Assembly: GCA_000433635.1 (NCBI GenBank)
Contig: HF997823.1
Coordinates: 1 to 21,599, forward strand
Reading direction: 5' to 3'
Origin: Ruminococcus sp. CAG:254
Lineage (GTDB): Bacteria; Bacillota; Clostridia; Oscillospirales; Ruminococcaceae
DNA: 21,599 bases
The notes below the pieces were generated by a model. That model did no database searches. It had not been told where the DNA came from and was given only the letters and a program-made list of their open reading frames with translations. Positions 7,977 through 14,853 of this stretch are shown here, piece by piece (the first letter of the stretch is position 1; every line of letters begins with the position of its first letter). A program made the translations under genes and the position numbers.

Positions 7977-8033
7977 CGATTGTCTGTGACGCCTATCCTG
8001 TACCCTAAAAAGACAAATAACTACAACTGCAAC

Positions 8034-8062
8034 TTGCATTTTGTAGAAACTTATGATATACT
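8034..8062 (+). promoter_or_regulatory. Promoter of the small membrane protein / SH3-like protein pair
   Basis: TTGCAT (8034-8039), a 17-bp spacer and TATACT (8057-8062) preceded by TGA form a promoter with an extended -10. Transcription should start near 8069, leaving a leader of about 55 nt. Confidence 0.75.
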
Positions 8063-8123
8063 GGTAACAAGTAGCATACAATGCGATTCCAGATGAATCT
8101 TTTACGAAAAAGAGGGTGGTTTT

Positions 8124-8471
8124 TTGCATGATAGCCTTTGGCAGTTTTTGTTGTTGGATTTGTTGCTGCCCTGCTTCATTGTAACAGAAGTTGTGGAATG
8201 TCTCGCAGCTTGGATTTATCCAAAACGGAATTGCAAGGATTTATTTCTAGTGTTTCTGGTCAATGTGCTGACCAATCCGGCAGCAGTGTTCATCAACTTT
8301 TTTGTGCCATTTCGGATTACACATCCAGTACTTTGGATTTTGTTTTTCGAGGGCTTGATTTGGTTGGTGGAAGCGTTGATTTATCGACGTTGTCTGACGC
8401 AGAAACGCAATCCATTTTTATTTTCGTTTGTGCTGAACGCAGCTTCCTATGGAATCGGATTGTTTGTGTAA
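8124..8471 (+). CDS. Small multi-pass membrane protein, function unknown
   Basis: This 115-residue protein is mostly hydrophobic, with four likely membrane segments at about 5-28, 38-60, 66-87 and 95-115. Charged or polar residues sit inside them (E22 and E25, N47 and N51, E76, N106), and the NVLTNPAAV motif (47-55) reads like a conserved element of an uncharacterised clostridial membrane family. The frame has no ATG at its start. The only plausible start is TTG at 8124, behind AGAGGG with a 7-nt gap; an in-frame stop at 8094 excludes anything much earlier. A competing frame (8138-8482) has no ribosome binding site and a less consistent composition. The gene is followed after 33 bp by the SH3-like protein and probably shares its transcript. 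Confidence 0.65.
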   Translation: MHDSLWQFLLLDLLLPCFIVTEVVECLAAWIYPKRNCKDLFLVFLVNVLTNPAAVFINFFVPFRITHPVLWILFFEGLIWLVEALIYRRCLTQKRNPFLFSFVLNAASYGIGLFV

Positions 8472-8504
8472 TGGGTTTATGATATGAGAGGAGATTGATG
8501 AAAC

Positions 8505-9698
8505 ATGAAACGAATGGGAAAAGTAATTGGGAGCAGTTTATTTTCACTGCTGTTGTTGCTGGGGCTGGTATTGCCAATGCAGACTACCGTTCCTGTTTTG
8601 CAGCCAATGACGGTTGCAGCAAATGACTTGACTGGACATTTGCCTGCAACAGGGGAAGTCAAGGGTGATGGCGTTTATGGCTATACGACTAATTATGTTT
8701 GTTATGGTGGGGCAATAGAAGAACAGCATGCTGTTCAAAATGGATGGCATATCACCTTGAAAAATGCACATTATTCCCATGGAGTACAGTGGTTTGAGTG
8801 TTGGGATACCGATGATGGCGACTATTATGGATGGATTGACTGGAAATATATTACCGTTTATTCCAGCACCATCAAAGATGAGCCCTCCTCCGGCAGTTCT
8901 CCAGTTACGATTACGAGTATTTCCCCTCGAAAAGGACAAGTTGCCGGAAACGGTGTTTATGGCTATGCTTCCAGTTATGCCTGCTATTCAGACGGGGCAC
9001 AGGCAACACAGCACAAAGTCGAAAATGCTTGGCACATCACCGCAAAGAATACCTGTTCTTCCCATGGCGTAACTTGGTATGAATGTTGGGATACCGATGA
9101 CGGCGATTATTATGGCTGGATTGATTCCAACTATCTTTCCTTCTATGATACAACGCCTGCTCCAGCACAGACACAAGCACCAAAGCAGACTGTAATTGTA
9201 GAAAAAACCGTTCTGGTAACAGAGCCACCGAAAGAAACCGTTGTCGTAGAAAAAACCATTCTGGTAACAGAACCACCAACAGAAACTATGATTGTAGAAA
9301 ATACAGTGCTGGTGACAGAAACCAAAGAACCGACTACCACAAAAGTCGTAGCAGCTGTGAATCTGGATGACCAGTCTAAAGATGATTCCTCTAAGGAGAA
9401 TGATTCTTCTTGGTTGGGATTGCTTCTGATTGGTGCAGGAATTCTTGTGTTGGCTGGACTTGCTGGAGCACTGATTGTTTCTTATGCTAAGCGGTCTAAG
9501 GAAAAGGCAGCTGGTAGTGTGCAATTTCATAGCCCGTGGGAAGACCAGGATTCCCCGATGAATCCTTATGCCGGAGAAAGTCAGAATCTTATCCCAGGAA
9601 ATCACTATCCAGGCAGTTCGGTTTGTCCGAATTGTGGAACGATTTGTACAGATCCAAACGCAAAATTCTGTGAACGGTGCGGAACACTGTTGCGATAA
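8505..9698 (+). CDS. Membrane-anchored protein with two SH3-like repeats outside and a zinc ribbon inside
   Basis: This 397-residue protein has a signal peptide (about 1-39), two homologous repeats of about 77 residues (43-119 and 137-214), a stalk of three 16-residue repeats (229-276), an acidic Ser/Asp segment, one transmembrane helix (304-327) followed by basic YAKRSKEK, and a cytoplasmic tail ending in a zinc-ribbon motif, CPNC (374-377) and CERC (389-392). The repeats share GDGVYGY/GNGVYGY, the HxV-x-N-x-WHIT segment and CWDTDDGDYYGWID, which resembles bacterial SH3-like domains; those often bind peptidoglycan or wall glycans. Topology is inferred from the signal peptide and the positive charges. 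ATG 8505 follows GAGAGGAG at 11 nt. I do not know the family by name. A role as a wall sensor or surface adaptor is inference. Confidence 0.75.
   Translation: MKRMGKVIGSSLFSLLLLLGLVLPMQTTVPVLQPMTVAANDLTGHLPATGEVKGDGVYGYTTNYVCYGGAIEEQHAVQNGWHITLKNAHYSHGVQWFECWDTDDGDYYGWIDWKYITVYSSTIKDEPSSGSSPVTITSISPRKGQVAGNGVYGYASSYACYSDGAQATQHKVENAWHITAKNTCSSHGVTWYECWDTDDGDYYGWIDSNYLSFYDTTPAPAQTQAPKQTVIVEKTVLVTEPPKETVVVEKTILVTEPPTETMIVENTVLVTETKEPTTTKVVAAVNLDDQSKDDSSKENDSSWLGLLLIGAGILVLAGLAGALIVSYAKRSKEKAAGSVQFHSPWEDQDSPMNPYAGESQNLIPGNHYPGSSVCPNCGTICTDPNAKFCERCGTLLR
9189..9332 (+). repeat. Three 48-bp tandem repeats encoding the stalk
   Basis: Residues 229-244, 245-260 and 261-276 of the SH3-like protein are three in-frame copies of a T-x-IVEKTVLVTEPPxE unit. 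The first two are very close and the third has drifted at its end (TETKEP). The copies also resemble each other at DNA level, so copy number may vary between strains. Confidence 0.85.
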
Positions 9699-9751
9699 CG
9701 CTGAGTCGGAAAACCATTGTATGGAAGGAAATGTTGCAGGAAAATTAGGTC

Positions 9752-9780
9752 TTGCATTTTCAAAAAAGATATGTTATAAT
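9752..9780 (+). promoter_or_regulatory. secG promoter
   Basis: TTGCAT (9752-9757), a 17-bp spacer and a perfect TATAAT (9775-9780) preceded by TGT form an extended -10 promoter 32 bp before the secG ATG. Confidence 0.85.
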
Positions 9781-9812
9781 AACAGAGATCATCAAAGACG
9801 GGAGGTTTGGTC

Positions 9813-10070
9813 ATGGGAACATTAGAAATCGTGATCGGTGCGGTTCTGCTGCTCATCAGCTTGGTTACCATCATCATCTGCATGATGCAGGAACAAAAGC
9901 CACAGAACGCAACGGCTGCCTTGACAGGTGCAAGCAACGATTCCTTCTATGATAAGAACAGAGGCCGTACAAAGGAAGCAAGACTGCATAAGTTAACCAC
10001 CATCTTAACGGTGTTGTTCTTTGTCCTCATTCTTTTCATTGACATTGTCATGCCGTTGATTACAAAATAA
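9813..10070 (+). CDS. secG: Preprotein translocase subunit SecG
   Basis: This 85-residue protein has two membrane helices (about 5-24 and 63-83) joined by a polar loop, the size and layout of SecG, the small accessory subunit of the SecYEG channel that assists SecA-driven export. Typical features are the LEIVIGAVLLLISLVTIIICMMQ first helix, a Gly/Ala/Ser-rich loop, and an R-x-K-E-A-RLHKLT stretch before the second helix. The ATG at 9813 is chosen because GGGAGG lies 7 nt upstream; a TTG two codons earlier would almost touch the ribosome binding site. RNase R follows, the usual Firmicutes neighbour, but here secG has its own terminator before rnr. Confidence 0.9.
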   Translation: MGTLEIVIGAVLLLISLVTIIICMMQEQKPQNATAALTGASNDSFYDKNRGRTKEARLHKLTTILTVLFFVLILFIDIVMPLITK

Positions 10071-10081
10071 CAACGACACGT

Positions 10082-10122
10082 CCTGTCATCCGGCTCGTTA
10101 ACCGGATGACAGGTATTTTTTT
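10082..10122 (+). terminator. secG terminator
   Basis: A perfect 12-bp stem (10082-10093 with 10102-10113) with an 8-nt loop is followed by TATTTTTTT. It separates secG from rnr, so at least part of rnr expression must come from a promoter in 10123-10230. I found no convincing match there. Confidence 0.93.
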
Positions 10123-10233
10123 ACCCATCCATGAGAAAGTAGAAACAGAATACCGCAGCGGTTCTGCAAAGATACAGTATGCGGATTTGTAATCATCATT
10201 TGATCATTGATTGAATAAAGGAGAACCAACATT

Positions 10234-12399
10234 ATGGCAAAAACACCATCTGCACCGCCAAAACGGGATGCAGCAGAAATTTTAGAAGCATATCAGACCA
10301 AATGTAAGCTGTTTTTAGCAGATGCTGGCATTCATGGTCTGGAGGAAACCTTGCTGGCTGCAAAGTGCCGCACAAAGAAAAACGGTTCTGCCCTGTTTCA
10401 GGAGGCTTTGGAATCCCTGCGAAAAGCAGGCTTGATTTATAAACAACGCCGGAAATATTACTGGTGTGCGTCGCTGCACTGCAAGACCGGAACGGTTGTC
10501 CGGTTGAGCCGTACCTTTGGCTTTGTCCGTCCAGATGACCCGGAAGCAGAAAGCGACTGGTTCATTCCAGGAAAGTTCCTGCTCGGAGCATTGCCGCAAG
10601 ACCGAGTTTTGATGCGGAGCATTCCCTCTCGGAGCGGAAAGCCAGAGGGCGAAGTACTGGATATTTTAGAGCAGGCATCTGCTCGCCTGACAGGTATCAT
10701 TGTGTATGAGGATGGAAAGCCGTTCCTGCTGCCGGATACCATGAGCAAAACCCCCATCCGGCTGTTGCCGAATCGGGAGGTATCTTATCAGGAACACGAT
10801 AAAGTTTTGGCGGAGATTGTTTCCCGTGGCACTCGCCATGCCGAACACAAGGCGAAAGTTATCTATTCCTTCGGAAATGCAGACTGTGCAGCAGTCTGTG
10901 CACAGGCACAATTGACACTGGAGAATATTTCCCCGATTTTTCCGGAAGAAGTGGAAAAAGAAGCAGCTGCTCTTGCCAGCCAGCCAATTCCGAAAGAAGC
11001 TTACCAGAATCGGTTAGATTTGCGGGATGCCTGCATTTTTACAATTGACAGTGCAGAATCCAAGGATTTGGACGATGCTGTTTCCGTGGAACGGATTCCG
11101 AATGGTTATCGGCTCGGCGTGCATATTGCCGATGTTTCCCACTATGTCAAGCCGCATTCGGCACTCGACAAAGAAGCACTGGAACGAGGGACAAGTCTGT
11201 ACTATGCCGACCAAGTGATTCCGATGCTGCCGAAAGCACTTTCCAACGGCATTTGTTCTCTGAATCCGCAGGAAGACCGGCTTACCTTTTCTGCCATCAT
11301 GGAACTGGACAATCAAGGGGTACTTCGTTCTTATACGTTCCGGAAGAGTATCATTCGTTCCAAGGTCAAGGGCGTTTATAAAGAAATCAACGCTTTGTTG
11401 GATGGCACTGCGGATGCTGCATTGCAGGAAAAATATGCAGAAGTACTGGATATGCTGCCGCTGCTGAACGAACTCTGCGACAAGCGGCTTTGCCTGAGAA
11501 AACAGCGGGGTGCTCCGGAAATTGAAACGCCAGAGAGCAAGATTCTCCTGAATGCAGATGGCATTTGTGTTGATGTTCAGCCTCGCACCCGTGGCAAGAG
11601 CGAATGCATCATTGAAGAAATGATGCTGCTGGCAAATGAATCCGCTGCCCGTGTGGCAAAGGAACACGCTCTGCCGTTTGTCTATCGGGTACACGATGCC
11701 CCTTCTTCCGAAAAGATTGAAGCCTTGCAGGATGGCTTGCTGCGAATGGGGGCAGAAGTTCCGGTATTGACCAATGTACAGCCGAGAAACTTAGCTGAAA
11801 TTCTCGAAAAGGCAGCCGGAACACCTGCCGCTCCGGTCATTCATGGAATGGTGCTGCGGTCGATGGCAAAGGCAGCCTATGAAACTGAACCGATTGGACA
11901 TTTCGGGCTGGCACTGAGTGATTATGCTCACTTCACTTCTCCAATTCGGCGGTATCCAGACTTGGCAATTCATCGGATTTTGTCAGAATGGTGCAGCACG
12001 CATTCTGCGGAAGCGGTTCAGAAGCGGTTCACGAAGTTTGCAGCGAAAGCAGCAGAACAGTCCAGTCAACGGGAACTGTTGACCATTCGGGTTTCAAGAG
12101 ATTGCGAGGCATGTTATTTTGCGGAATATATGCGGCAGCATCTGGGAGAAACGATGAATGGATTGATTACTGGCGTGACAGATTTCGGAATCTATGTCAT
12201 GCTGCCGAATACCGTCGAAGGGATGATTTCCATTCGGGATTTGGGCGAAGAAACTGTATGGACAAATGACCACAATGTCCGGCTGGTACAGGAAAATGGC
12301 GACCGGGTTTACCAGTTGGGAGATACGATTTCAGTGCGTTGCACCAAGACGGATATTTCTTCCGGCAACATTGATTTTGTATTAGCAGAAACAGAGTGA
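10234..12399 (+). CDS. rnr: Ribonuclease R
   Basis: This 721-residue RNase II/R family 3'-5' exoribonuclease degrades structured RNA and assists RNA quality control and trans-translation. It has an N-terminal winged-helix region (about 12-75), cold-shock domains (about 83-215), the RNB catalytic domain (about 258-585) and a C-terminal S1 domain (about 638-717). The catalytic metal-binding aspartates are D272, D278, D280 and D281 in the IDSAESKDLDD stretch, and the substrate-channel motif HFTSPIRRYPDL is at 566-577. There is no Lys-rich C-terminal tail, so it is shorter than the E. coli enzyme (about 813 residues). AAAGGAG precedes the ATG. smpB, often immediately downstream of rnr, is not here: a terminator and an SDR gene follow. 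Confidence 0.95.
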   Translation: MAKTPSAPPKRDAAEILEAYQTKCKLFLADAGIHGLEETLLAAKCRTKKNGSALFQEALESLRKAGLIYKQRRKYYWCASLHCKTGTVVRLSRTFGFVRPDDPEAESDWFIPGKFLLGALPQDRVLMRSIPSRSGKPEGEVLDILEQASARLTGIIVYEDGKPFLLPDTMSKTPIRLLPNREVSYQEHDKVLAEIVSRGTRHAEHKAKVIYSFGNADCAAVCAQAQLTLENISPIFPEEVEKEAAALASQPIPKEAYQNRLDLRDACIFTIDSAESKDLDDAVSVERIPNGYRLGVHIADVSHYVKPHSALDKEALERGTSLYYADQVIPMLPKALSNGICSLNPQEDRLTFSAIMELDNQGVLRSYTFRKSIIRSKVKGVYKEINALLDGTADAALQEKYAEVLDMLPLLNELCDKRLCLRKQRGAPEIETPESKILLNADGICVDVQPRTRGKSECIIEEMMLLANESAARVAKEHALPFVYRVHDAPSSEKIEALQDGLLRMGAEVPVLTNVQPRNLAEILEKAAGTPAAPVIHGMVLRSMAKAAYETEPIGHFGLALSDYAHFTSPIRRYPDLAIHRILSEWCSTHSAEAVQKRFTKFAAKAAEQSSQRELLTIRVSRDCEACYFAEYMRQHLGETMNGLITGVTDFGIYVMLPNTVEGMISIRDLGEETVWTNDHNVRLVQENGDRVYQLGDTISVRCTKTDISSGNIDFVLAETE

Positions 12400-12448
12400 G
12401 AGAAACGGATTTTCTAAAAATTTCCATTTTTCATCAGAAAATAAAGAA

Positions 12449-12505
12449 AAAGCATTCCATTTTTGCCTTGTGAAATGGGTAGAGATTGGAATGCTTTCTT
12501 TTTTT
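12449..12505 (+). terminator. rnr terminator
   Basis: An 11-bp stem, AAAGCATTCCA (12449-12459) with TGGAATGCTTT (12487-12497), is followed by CTTTTTTT. The long loop contains a second pairing (CCATTT with AAATGG), so the hairpin is probably branched or extended. Confidence 0.85.
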
Positions 12506-12514
12506 GGAAATTTG

Positions 12515-12544
12515 TTGCATTTTCGATTTTTATTATGGTATAAT
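12515..12544 (+). promoter_or_regulatory. Promoter of the SDR gene
   Basis: TTGCAT (12515-12520), an 18-bp spacer and a perfect TATAAT (12539-12544) preceded by TGG. It begins about 10 bp after the rnr terminator T-run. Confidence 0.8.
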
Positions 12545-12578
12545 AAAGATGTTTGATTTAAGAAGGAGATTTAGATAA

Positions 12579-13295
12579 ATGGCAAATATATTAGTAACAG
12601 GAGGCTCTCGTGGCATCGGAGCTGCCATTGCAAAGAAATTTGCAGAACAAGGGGATACCGTTTATATCACATATTGCAAGTCGAAAGAAGCTGCACAGGC
12701 GTTGGAACAGCAGTATGGCATTCACCCGATTTTTGCAGATTTTCGGGAAGAACGTGGGGCGTTCAAATCTGGAAAGGCGATTGCTGAGCAAATCGGTACG
12801 ATTGATACACTGGTGAACAATGCAGCGATATCGGTTGTAGATGTGTTCCAGTGTGTTTCAGAGGAGGATTGCACAGCCTTGTATCGGGTCAATTTATTTG
12901 GAACTGTTGATATGACTCGTGCAATTCTGCCGACCATGTTACAGCAGCATGCTGGAAACATTATCAATATTACTTCTGTGTGGGGACAGACTGGAGCATC
13001 CTGCGAAGTGGATTATTCCGTGACGAAGGGCGGCATCATTGCCTTTACAAAGGCATTGGCAAAAGAAGTTGCTCCGTCTGGGATTCGGGTCAATGCCGTT
13101 TCACCGGGTGTCATTGATACCGAGATGAACGCCCATCTATCCGAAGAAGACCGAAAGGAACTTGCCGAAGAAACGCCGTTGCAGCGGATTGGAAAGCCAG
13201 AAGAGGTTGCAGATGCTGTGCTTTTCCTGGCATCGGAACGAGCAGCGTTTATTACAGGGCAGGTTTTGCCAGTCAACGGGGGATTTTTCATCTAA
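12579..13295 (+). CDS. Short-chain dehydrogenase/reductase (FabG/YmfI-like)
   Basis: This 238-residue classical SDR has the Rossmann nucleotide-binding motif TGGSRGIG (7-14), the NNAA motif (80-83), catalytic S133, and Y146-x-x-x-K150 (YSVTK), and ends in the usual GQVLPVNGGFFI. The family reduces keto groups with NAD(P)H. Candidate roles are 3-oxoacyl-ACP reductase, or the YmfI type that reduces the 5-aminopentanone modification on elongation factor P. No fatty-acid synthesis genes are adjacent, which slightly favours the second or an unassigned SDR. The ATG follows AAGGAG at 10 nt. The gene appears monocistronic, with its own promoter. The family is certain and the substrate is not. Confidence 0.9.
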   Translation: MANILVTGGSRGIGAAIAKKFAEQGDTVYITYCKSKEAAQALEQQYGIHPIFADFREERGAFKSGKAIAEQIGTIDTLVNNAAISVVDVFQCVSEEDCTALYRVNLFGTVDMTRAILPTMLQQHAGNIINITSVWGQTGASCEVDYSVTKGGIIAFTKALAKEVAPSGIRVNAVSPGVIDTEMNAHLSEEDRKELAEETPLQRIGKPEEVADAVLFLASERAAFITGQVLPVNGGFFI

Positions 13296-13352
13296 CAAGC
13301 AGTACTGTTCGCAATAGCCTGAACTTTTAACATGTTTTTTTCAGAGAGATGC

Positions 13353-13382
13353 TTGCACGTCATTTCAGAAACCCTTTACAAT
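13353..13382 (+). promoter_or_regulatory. Promoter of the DUF2207-like / cytidine deaminase pair
   Basis: TTGCAC (13353-13358), an 18-bp spacer and TACAAT (13377-13382). The -10 lacks the TGn extension seen in the other TTGCAT promoters of this window. The start site would lie about 20 bp before the ATG. Confidence 0.6.
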
Positions 13383-13408
13383 AAAAGTAAAAAAAGGGGT
13401 TTTTGCAT

Positions 13409-14401
13409 ATGAATGGAATCACACTTGCACTGACACGTTTCTGGCAAAATAAACAGATATCCTTGCCGCCAATGTCTACACTGTTGATTGCAGCGGGAAT
13501 TATGTTTTTTTGTTTTTGGGTGGTTACAAGTCAAAAACAAAAGGAGCAGGAAGAACGGGCAAAGGCTCGGAAAAATGTCTTTCAGAACTTGGATGCTGCG
13601 ATTGCAGCCGCACCGATTTGTGAACACATTCCCTGTCGGACGAATCCGGCAATGTTTTATTTTCTGGGGGTACAGACAGGAATTATTTCAGAGCAGGAAG
13701 ATGCTGGTATTCTCTGTTCCTATCTGACGCATTGGATGCAGACCGGAGCAGTCACTTGGCAGCGGCTTTCCGGCAGGTCATTTTCGCTGCACTTTGAAGA
13801 ATTGCAGGCAGGAGCAACGCTCTGTGAACAAGCTCTGTGGAATGCACTTTGTGCATTGGTTGGAGAGAAACGAACTGCAACCGGAAAACAACTGCTCCAG
13901 TGGAGCAAGTGCTGGGAACACAGCAGTTTTCTCCGGAACGGCAGAACGGGCAGCCGTTCTCTGTATGAATGGTATTTAGAATTAAACGACTTGGTTTCAG
14001 CAGAATTGGAGCAGAACGGTTCGATTCAGATTGAACGGGTGGAAACATCGCAGCGACTGTTTCACAAAAAGCAGGTGAAAATTTCGCTTTCTTCGGTGTT
14101 GCAGGAAGAAGTCGTACAGATTGCCGGATGGAAACAGTTTTTAAAACAGAAGCAGCCACTGCAACACGGCAGAGATTGGCCTGTTTCCAGCTGGGAAGCT
14201 TGCCTGCTGTTCGGGACGATTTTGGGCTTGGGCGATGAGGTGGAATCGCAACTGCAACAGTGCTGCACAGCAGAACAGCGAGAACAGTTCTCCCGTCTGC
14301 CAGTAGACCATACATTATTTTTGATACGAGATTGTTGTTATCAGATGCTTGCGAATTGCAGGCGTGCAAAGGAGTTGGTGGAACAGCGTTCGACCGACTG
14401 A
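13409..14401 (+). CDS. Membrane-anchored protein resembling the cytoplasmic part of DUF2207 proteins
   Basis: This 330-residue protein has one membrane helix (about 22-40), a short basic/acidic coiled segment (41-56) and a soluble domain. The soluble part follows the plan of DUF2207 C-terminal regions: an xPAMFYFLG-type opening with a helical segment that reads as a degenerate winged helix (80-130), a central helical region (130-200), and WPVSSWEACLLFGTILGLGDEV (257-278), which matches the usual WxxYLxYAxxLGVxDKV element. The N-terminal beta-domain of full DUF2207 proteins is missing. The ATG at 13409 follows AAAGGGG at about 9 nt. Its stop lies 22 bp before cytidine deaminase, so the two are probably co-transcribed. 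Function unknown; family by eye only. Confidence 0.6.
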   Translation: MNGITLALTRFWQNKQISLPPMSTLLIAAGIMFFCFWVVTSQKQKEQEERAKARKNVFQNLDAAIAAAPICEHIPCRTNPAMFYFLGVQTGIISEQEDAGILCSYLTHWMQTGAVTWQRLSGRSFSLHFEELQAGATLCEQALWNALCALVGEKRTATGKQLLQWSKCWEHSSFLRNGRTGSRSLYEWYLELNDLVSAELEQNGSIQIERVETSQRLFHKKQVKISLSSVLQEEVVQIAGWKQFLKQKQPLQHGRDWPVSSWEACLLFGTILGLGDEVESQLQQCCTAEQREQFSRLPVDHTLFLIRDCCYQMLANCRRAKELVEQRSTD

Positions 14402-14423
14402 GAATAGAGAGGAACAAGACAAC

Positions 14424-14804
14424 ATGAAAACCATGACGGATTATGCATTGGAGGCACGGGAACGGGCATATGCACCGTATTCCGGTTTTTCCGTGGGGGC
14501 AGCCTTGCAGGGAACAGACGGCAGAATGTTTCTGGGCTGCAATGTGGAAAATGCATCGTATTCCATGACGATTTGTGCAGAACGAAATGCCGTATTGCAA
14601 GCAATTGCCGCTGGACAGCGGTCGTTTCGTTCGATTGCGATTGTCGGTGGAAAGACAGCAGAAGAAGCCCAAAAAACGCCTTGCATTCCCTGCGGAGCGT
14701 GTTTGCAAGTGCTGGCAGAATTTTGTGACGGGGATTTCCCGATTCTGCTGACAGACGGCGTGCATTTGCTGCGTGACTTTTTGCCACAGGCATTTACATT
14801 ATGA
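14424..14804 (+). CDS. cdd: Cytidine deaminase
   Basis: This 126-residue zinc enzyme deaminates cytidine and deoxycytidine to uridine and deoxyuridine in pyrimidine salvage. It carries the full family signature: AYAPYSGFSVGAAL near the N-terminus, the sugar-binding N40-x-E42 in NVENASY, the CAE motif with zinc ligand C51 and catalytic E53, and PCGAC with zinc ligands C90 and C93. Length is slightly short of the usual 130-136 residues. The ATG at 14424 is chosen because alignment begins there and AGAGAGG precedes it at about 10 nt; the open frame reaches further left into the previous gene. In CLQ the usual Arg of CRQ is Leu, which is unusual but away from the metal. Confidence 0.95.
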   Translation: MKTMTDYALEARERAYAPYSGFSVGAALQGTDGRMFLGCNVENASYSMTICAERNAVLQAIAAGQRSFRSIAIVGGKTAEEAQKTPCIPCGACLQVLAEFCDGDFPILLTDGVHLLRDFLPQAFTL

Positions 14805-14810
14805 GAGAGT

Positions 14811-14852
14811 AAAAAAATAGCGTGCAGGACTTGAACCTGTACGCTATTTTTT
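14811..14852. terminator. Bidirectional terminator between cdd and the LRR operon
   Basis: A 17-bp stem (14812-14828 with 14836-14852) with one G-T wobble and a 7-nt loop is flanked by an A-run on the left and a T-run on the right. It ends the + strand cdd transcript and lies right after the stop codon of the last LRR gene on the - strand. Confidence 0.93.
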
Positions 14853-14853
14853 G

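Noticed and set aside
8138..8482. 114-residue frame overlapping the small membrane protein
   Set aside because: No ribosome binding site at its TTG start; the other frame has regular membrane segments and a family-like motif.
10123..10230. rnr promoter
   Set aside because: Several weak -10-like strings (for example TGTAAT) but no paired -35 at proper spacing.
13296..13352. Terminator after the SDR gene
   Set aside because: Only a 4-bp GTTC/GAAC pairing before a short T-run; too weak to call.
13752..14765. 337-residue minus-strand frame across the DUF2207-like and cdd genes
   Set aside because: Antisense of two genes, one of which (cdd) is unambiguous.
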